Source: Paenibacillus methanolicus
GTDB lineage: Bacteria > Bacillota > Bacilli > Paenibacillales > Paenibacillaceae
Direction: 5' to 3'
NCBI RefSeq assembly: GCF_008124765.1
Contig: NZ_VNHS01000011.1
Location: 1 to 64,000, forward strand
Length of the DNA stretch: 64,000 nt
The notes beneath the pieces are model-generated. The model was not told the DNA's origin and did not search any database. It saw only the letters and a program-made list of their open reading frames with translations. The position numbers were made by a program, and so were the translations under genes. Positions 60,588-64,000 of this stretch are shown piece by piece (position 1 is the first letter of the stretch; every line of letters begins with the position of its first letter).

Positions 60588-60623
60588 AGCCTCCTTCCCT
60601 GCACCGGCAGCGGAAGGAAGCTT
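60588..60623. terminator. Terminator between nox and mscS
   Basis: AAGCCTCCTTCC and GGAAGGAAGCTT pair (one mismatch) across a 13-nt loop. The T stretch is short (CTCGTTT), so efficiency is uncertain. Shared by the converging genes. Confidence 0.55.
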
Positions 60624-60628
60624 CTCGT

Positions 60629-61459
60629 TTACGCAAGGGCCACGCCGCGGCCCATCAACTCTTCGGCGAGCGCCTTGCGCAGCTCGCGCCCGGCCCGCCA
60701 ATAATGCACGTCTTTCACCAAGCAGGTGATCGTGTATTTGGCCACCAGCTGATTGTCCGCCAGATCCGCCAACCCGTAGAGCTGCGGCGGCTCCACCGGC
60801 TGATCGTGACCGTCGCGCAAGAACAAATACGGCATCGATTCCGTCAGCCGCTCGGATACGGCCGCAACCGCTTCTTCGATCATCGCCGGGTCCGTATCGA
60901 ACGGGACGGAGACGTTGACGATGGCGCGCATCCGCTCGCGGTTGAAGTTCTGGCTGATTTTAATTTCCGAGTTCTGGATCACGACGACGTGCTGCGCCCA
61001 CGTGCGGATTTTGGTCGCCCGCAGGCCGACGCTCGTCACGGTGCCGTTGATTTGTCCCCCGTTGATCGACACGTAATCGCCGACCGAGAATTGATCCTCG
61101 AAAATAATGAAAAACCCCGTGATCAGATCCTTCACCAACGTCTGGGCGCCGAAGCCGACCGCCAGCCCCACGACCCCCGCGCTCGCGATGATCGGGCCGA
61201 TATTGATGCCAATGTTGCCGATGCACATCAGCCCCGCCACGATATATAGAATATAACGGGTCAGCGACATGAGCAGCGATTCCAGCGTCGCGCGCTGCTT
61301 CTCGTCCAGCCGGGTTAGCGTGAAGACGCGCCGGATCACCGTGCGGCGCACCTTTAGAATGAGCCATGTGATGCCCAGTATGACGACGATAACGGCTATC
61401 TTGCTTCCGATGACGTTCAGACGGTCCCACCACAAGGCGCCGTTCATCCATTCGGTCAT
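60629..61459 (-). CDS. MscS family mechanosensitive channel
   Basis: 276 aa from the ATG at 61459 (AAGGAGAG upstream; an earlier start at 61486 is less supported). Three transmembrane helices (about 17-37, 65-85, 90-110); pore helix ASAGVVGLAVGFGAQTLVKDLITGFFIIFEDQFSVGDYV is the MscS signature. The beta domain follows with a C-terminal alpha/beta domain. It releases osmolytes on hypo-osmotic shock. Confidence 0.95.
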   Translation of the reverse strand: MTEWMNGALWWDRLNVIGSKIAVIVVILGITWLILKVRRTVIRRVFTLTRLDEKQRATLESLLMSLTRYILYIVAGLMCIGNIGINIGPIIASAGVVGLAVGFGAQTLVKDLITGFFIIFEDQFSVGDYVSINGGQINGTVTSVGLRATKIRTWAQHVVVIQNSEIKISQNFNRERMRAIVNVSVPFDTDPAMIEEAVAAVSERLTESMPYLFLRDGHDQPVEPPQLYGLADLADNQLVAKYTITCLVKDVHYWRAGRELRKALAEELMGRGVALA

Positions 61460-61608
61460 TCGTCTCTCTCCTTCCGCGAAACGCACATATCCTCTTCATA
61501 ACGCAAAAGCGGACGAAGAGAAACGAACTGCTCGCCGGCCCCCGGTTATCAGACTGTTCGTCTCGATCGGGTCTCTCGATGGGAGAGGAGCGTCAACTTG
61601 ATAAGCGC

Positions 61609-61679
61609 AAAAAACGCGAGGCCGTCTGGCACCCGCGCTGTATTCGTGCCGGTATCGACACCGGCGTCTCGCGTCGACG
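61609..61679 (-). terminator. Terminator of the NlpC/P60 gene
   Basis: Minus-strand CGCGAGACG and CGTCTGGCAC..CTCGCG arms close around a GCCGGTGTC/GATACCGGC hairpin, followed by TTTTTTGCGC. Confidence 0.65.
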
Positions 61680-61680
61680 A

Positions 61681-62835
61681 TTACGTTGCCACGCGTCTTG
61701 CGCGCAAATAGCGTCTAGCCCAGGTTCCGGACTTGATCGAGCTGATATGCACCCCGCCGCTATTCGTCGAGAACGTGTGAATCATTTGGCCGCTGCCGAT
61801 ATAAATGCCGACGTGCCCGACTTTCTTGTCGGATTTGAACCGACCCGGCACCGAGAAGAACACCAAGTCGCCCCGCCGCAGGTTCGCCTTGCTGACGAAT
61901 ATGCCCTGTACCGCTTGATTATAGGATACTCGCTTCAATTTGATGCCGTACTTCGCGAATACGTACTGCGTGAAGGACGAACAATCGAAGCGCTTCGTCC
62001 GCGAGTAAGGGCCCGCGCCGAACAAATACGGCACGCCGCGGTATTTCATGGCCGTTTGGATCAGCGCGTCGATATCGACGTTCGGCAGCCCGGCCGCCTG
62101 CATTTTCATTCCGCCGCCGCCATCCTCTTCGCCCTCGATAATCATCGGTCCGCCGCCGCCTTGCTTCGCCTCGCTCTGCTGCTGGCCGCCCGGCTGCTCG
62201 CTGACGTCGCCCTTCTCCAGATCGCGCATGCTCTCGCGGTCATCGGATAGCGGACTCAGCTTAATATCCGAGCCGCCGTTGGTATAGCGGATGTCTTCTT
62301 GGAACAAATCGCCGAGCGCCGACTCCGGAATAAGCACGTCGTCGCCCTTCCGTTTGGCCGGCTCGGCCAGCATGATGGTTTGACCGTCGCGCTCGGCTTT
62401 GACGGAGTCCAGACCTACCTTGTACAGCGGGTCGGTGCCGCCGATCATCACTTCGCGGCCGTCGTCGGAGAGCCGCATCTGATAGCCGACCGGTCCCAGC
62501 AGATCGCGAAGCGACACGTACGGCTTCCCGTCGATTTGCTGAAGTCCGATGGTCGCTTCGTTATCGTTCACTTGCAGCTTGCTCGGCTGCGATTCGTTCG
62601 TTTTGGCTTGCATGCGACCTCCGGGTTGCGCCTTGCTCTTGCTTTGGGTTTCGTTGCCGCCCTGCAGCATCGGTCTGCCTTCGCCGGCTTGCTGCGCCTT
62701 CGATTCGTTCTTCGGCGCGCTCTTGCCGTTCTCCGCGCCGGACGGGTTCTCTTGCTGCTGCCCCGCGCAGCCCGAAGCGGCCAAGGCCAGCATCAGCGCC
62801 GTCCCGGCCAATAACACGCGTTTGGATGTCATCAT
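61681..62835 (-). CDS. NlpC/P60 (C40) lipoprotein endopeptidase with copper-amine-oxidase-N module
   Basis: 384 aa from the ATG at 62835 (GAGGGAG about 11 nt upstream; the long upstream frame is not coding). Lipobox LAASGC at about residue 23; a low-complexity Q/N/K/S-rich linker (25-85); a Cu_amine_oxidN1-like module (about 90-185: IDGKPYVSLRDLLGPVGYQM); a G/E-rich linker; NlpC/P60 domain about 255-384 with catalytic Cys in KRFDCSSFTQYVF, His in KVGHVGIYIG and His in MIHTFST. It should cut peptidoglycan stem peptides while anchored at the outer membrane face. Confidence 0.92.
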   Translation of the reverse strand: MMTSKRVLLAGTALMLALAASGCAGQQQENPSGAENGKSAPKNESKAQQAGEGRPMLQGGNETQSKSKAQPGGRMQAKTNESQPSKLQVNDNEATIGLQQIDGKPYVSLRDLLGPVGYQMRLSDDGREVMIGGTDPLYKVGLDSVKAERDGQTIMLAEPAKRKGDDVLIPESALGDLFQEDIRYTNGGSDIKLSPLSDDRESMRDLEKGDVSEQPGGQQQSEAKQGGGGPMIIEGEEDGGGGMKMQAAGLPNVDIDALIQTAMKYRGVPYLFGAGPYSRTKRFDCSSFTQYVFAKYGIKLKRVSYNQAVQGIFVSKANLRRGDLVFFSVPGRFKSDKKVGHVGIYIGSGQMIHTFSTNSGGVHISSIKSGTWARRYLRARRVAT

Positions 62836-62983
62836 AATTTCTTGCGCTCCCTCGCCCTCGTTTTCGATTTCGAGGATAGCTTGACCCATGGCCCAAAAAC
62901 TATGCGAGGGAGGAAGCTGAATTTCCTTTTCACCCCGCGCATCCAGCCCGAGCCTACCTGCTTGCGGCACCGACAAAACAACA

Positions 62984-63003
62984 AAACCGCCGTTGCCGGC
63001 GGT
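62984..63003 (-). terminator. Terminator of the YfiT-like / thioredoxin operon
   Basis: Minus-strand ACCGCCG-GCAA-CGGCGGT followed by TTTGTTGTTTT, 35 bp past the stop. Confidence 0.88.
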
Positions 63004-63038
63004 CTGAACGCGCATGTTATGCAGCATTGAACAAACGA

Positions 63039-63563
63039 TTACCAGCCCTTGCGCGCCCGAAGCGTCGTAATATGCGCCGCGTGGTGATTGCCATGCCACG
63101 CATAGAATCCGAGGTTCCAATCGAGCGCCACGGTCTCCCCCGACTCCGGATGGTAGAACGCGCGCGCGTACTCCGCCTCCGTCAACGATTCGAGCAGCAG
63201 CACCCAGCGCTCGTGCAGCGCCTCGAGCAGATGCAGCGATATCTCGATCGGGGCCGTCTTCGCATCGGCGAGCTCGGCCCAACGTTCTTCCGCGTAAGGC
63301 TTGATCGTCGGGCGCTCTTCCGTCAGCGCGAGCTTGAAGCGCGTCAAGCTGTTCATATGGCTGTCCGCCACATGATGCACCACTTGCCGCACGGTCCAAC
63401 CGCCGTCGCGGTACGGCGTGTCCAGCTGTTCCTCGCTGAGCCCCTCTACCGCCAGGCGCAGCTTGGCGGGCAGCTTCTCGATCTCCCGAATCCATAACTC
63501 CCGTTGCTCCGGCGCGACCGCTCCCTCATGCGCGAACGGTCCGATCGGATAACGATAATCCAT
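63039..63563 (-). CDS. DinB/YfiT-like metal-dependent protein (bacillithiol S-transferase type)
   Basis: 174 aa. N-terminal YPIGPF and the DinB-fold metal ligands: VRQVVHHVADSHMNSLTRFKLAL (His about 65) and AWHGNHHAAHITTLR (two His, about 158-164). The YPIGPF start is characteristic of Bacillus YfiT and of bacillithiol transferase BstA relatives. Likely conjugates bacillithiol to electrophiles, or hydrolyses; unproven here. It follows the thioredoxin gene by 3 bp. Confidence 0.88.
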   Translation of the reverse strand: MDYRYPIGPFAHEGAVAPEQRELWIREIEKLPAKLRLAVEGLSEEQLDTPYRDGGWTVRQVVHHVADSHMNSLTRFKLALTEERPTIKPYAEERWAELADAKTAPIEISLHLLEALHERWVLLLESLTEAEYARAFYHPESGETVALDWNLGFYAWHGNHHAAHITTLRARKGW

Positions 63564-63566
63564 CCC

Positions 63567-63884
63567 TCATGCCTCCTTTAATAAGTCGAATAAAAAGTCG
63601 ACGCCATGCATCGCGTATTCCCGCGCCTGCACTTCGCCCGCCTCGACCACGACCAGGCAAGGCACGCTCGCGATCTGCCAGCGCTGTCGCAGCTCCCGCG
63701 CGTAATTAATGTTGAGCTTGTGCAGCGGGATGGCTTTGCCCGACGCTTCGACGACCTGCAGCATCCGTTCGGCGACTTTGCACGTGCCGCACAGCGGGGT
63801 GAAGAACAGGACGGCCTCCCGGTTGCCCGGTTCCGCCAGCCGGCCCAACAACTCTTTCTCCGTCAACTCTGCCAGTTCCTTCAT
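63567..63884 (-). CDS. Thioredoxin-like protein (YtpP/YusE type)
   Basis: 105 aa. Active site LCGTC (C32, C35) in FFTPLCGTCKVAERML, cis-proline in IASVPCLVVVEAGEV. The short length and TPLCGTC match YusE-type thioredoxins rather than TrxA (which has WCGPC). Probably a thiol-disulphide reductase in the cytoplasm; cotranscribed with the DinB-like gene. Confidence 0.9.
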   Translation of the reverse strand: MKELAELTEKELLGRLAEPGNREAVLFFTPLCGTCKVAERMLQVVEASGKAIPLHKLNINYARELRQRWQIASVPCLVVVEAGEVQAREYAMHGVDFLFDLLKEA

Positions 63885-63903
63885 GTCCGCGCCGATCCTC
63901 CCG

Positions 63904-64000
63904 TCAACTTCCGTTCGCGACGAAGCTTATCGCGCCGACGAGAAGGAGAGCCAATAGGAAACAGACGATAAACGACACGACGTATCCCTTTGCGAATTCG
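63904..64000 (-). CDS. C-terminal end of a membrane protein gene (truncated by the window)
   Basis: Reading from the window edge, the minus strand is open for 31 codons to a TGA at 63904-63906 and gives FAKGYVVSFIVCFLLALLLV followed by GAISFVANGS, a single hydrophobic helix and short tail. The gene continues past 64000. It ends 20 bp before the thioredoxin gene and may belong to the same operon. Confidence 0.6.
   Translation of the reverse strand, partial: EFAKGYVVSFIVCFLLALLLVGAISFVANGS

Overview
This is a chromosomal segment from a GC-rich, low-salt-type Firmicute of the family Paenibacillaceae (Paenibacillus or Cohnella-like). The evidence is a Bacillus-type 16S rRNA 5' end and rrn leader, sigma-A promoters with Bacillus spacing, AGGAGG ribosome binding sites, a caa3 oxidase operon in Bacillus order, SLH-anchored starch enzymes, YhcN-type spore lipoproteins, a CBO0543-type membrane protein and many copper-amine-oxidase-N stalk domains. 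Most genes lie on the minus strand. No prophage, CRISPR array, tRNA or intact transposase was seen. The only clear mobile element is a 287-bp transposase-less MITE at 32854-33140.

Layout. 1-450: start of an rRNA operon (minus) with its promoter. 447-6550: a TraB/GumN protein, then a GntR(YtrA)-controlled ABC exporter operon. 6755-10510: a NarL-type two-component system and a membrane protein. 10900-19570: a uridine-kinase-like protein and a giant SLH-anchored pullulanase/alpha-amylase (2535 aa) with two LacI-type operators one helical-phase distance apart. 19740-25400: the aerobic caa3 cytochrome oxidase operon ctaCDEFG plus a DUF420 gene. 25595-31210 (plus strand): a YhcN spore lipoprotein, a three-gene ABC-2 exporter, and a MarR regulator sharing an 18-bp operator with a doxX-pirin operon. 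31360-34150: an ECF41 sigma factor and an FAD oxidoreductase with matching ECF41 promoters, split by the MITE. 34167-36790: SulP transporter and Fur-controlled FhuF-like reductase. 36829-40800: class Ib ribonucleotide reductase nrdIEF with NrdR boxes and an unusual 11-bp phased repeat array. 41036-45742: small membrane proteins, an ECF sigma factor, a lipase-like hydrolase and a DHA2 efflux pump. 45845-47509: a KamA-like protein lacking all radical-SAM and PLP catalytic residues, placed behind a c-di-AMP (ydaO) riboswitch and two tandem terminators. 47587-56510: phosphatase, GH25 lysozyme, DUF2157/GDYXXLXY membrane protein, Ohr, DUF402, Crp/Fnr regulator and a DUF4386 target candidate. 56774-64000: a Phr-like secreted micropeptide, cysK, an epimerase-like protein, a Rex-site-controlled NADH oxidase, MscS, an NlpC/P60 lipoprotein, a YfiT-like DinB protein, a thioredoxin and a truncated membrane gene.

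Working together: several units form self-contained regulator-plus-target modules whose operators can be read directly from the DNA (YtrA, MarR, ECF41, Rex, NrdR, Fur, Crp/Fnr). The most unusual is the c-di-AMP riboswitch / KamA pseudoenzyme pair, which I consider the best candidate for undescribed biology here. All functions are inferred from sequence features read by eye; no database search was run.
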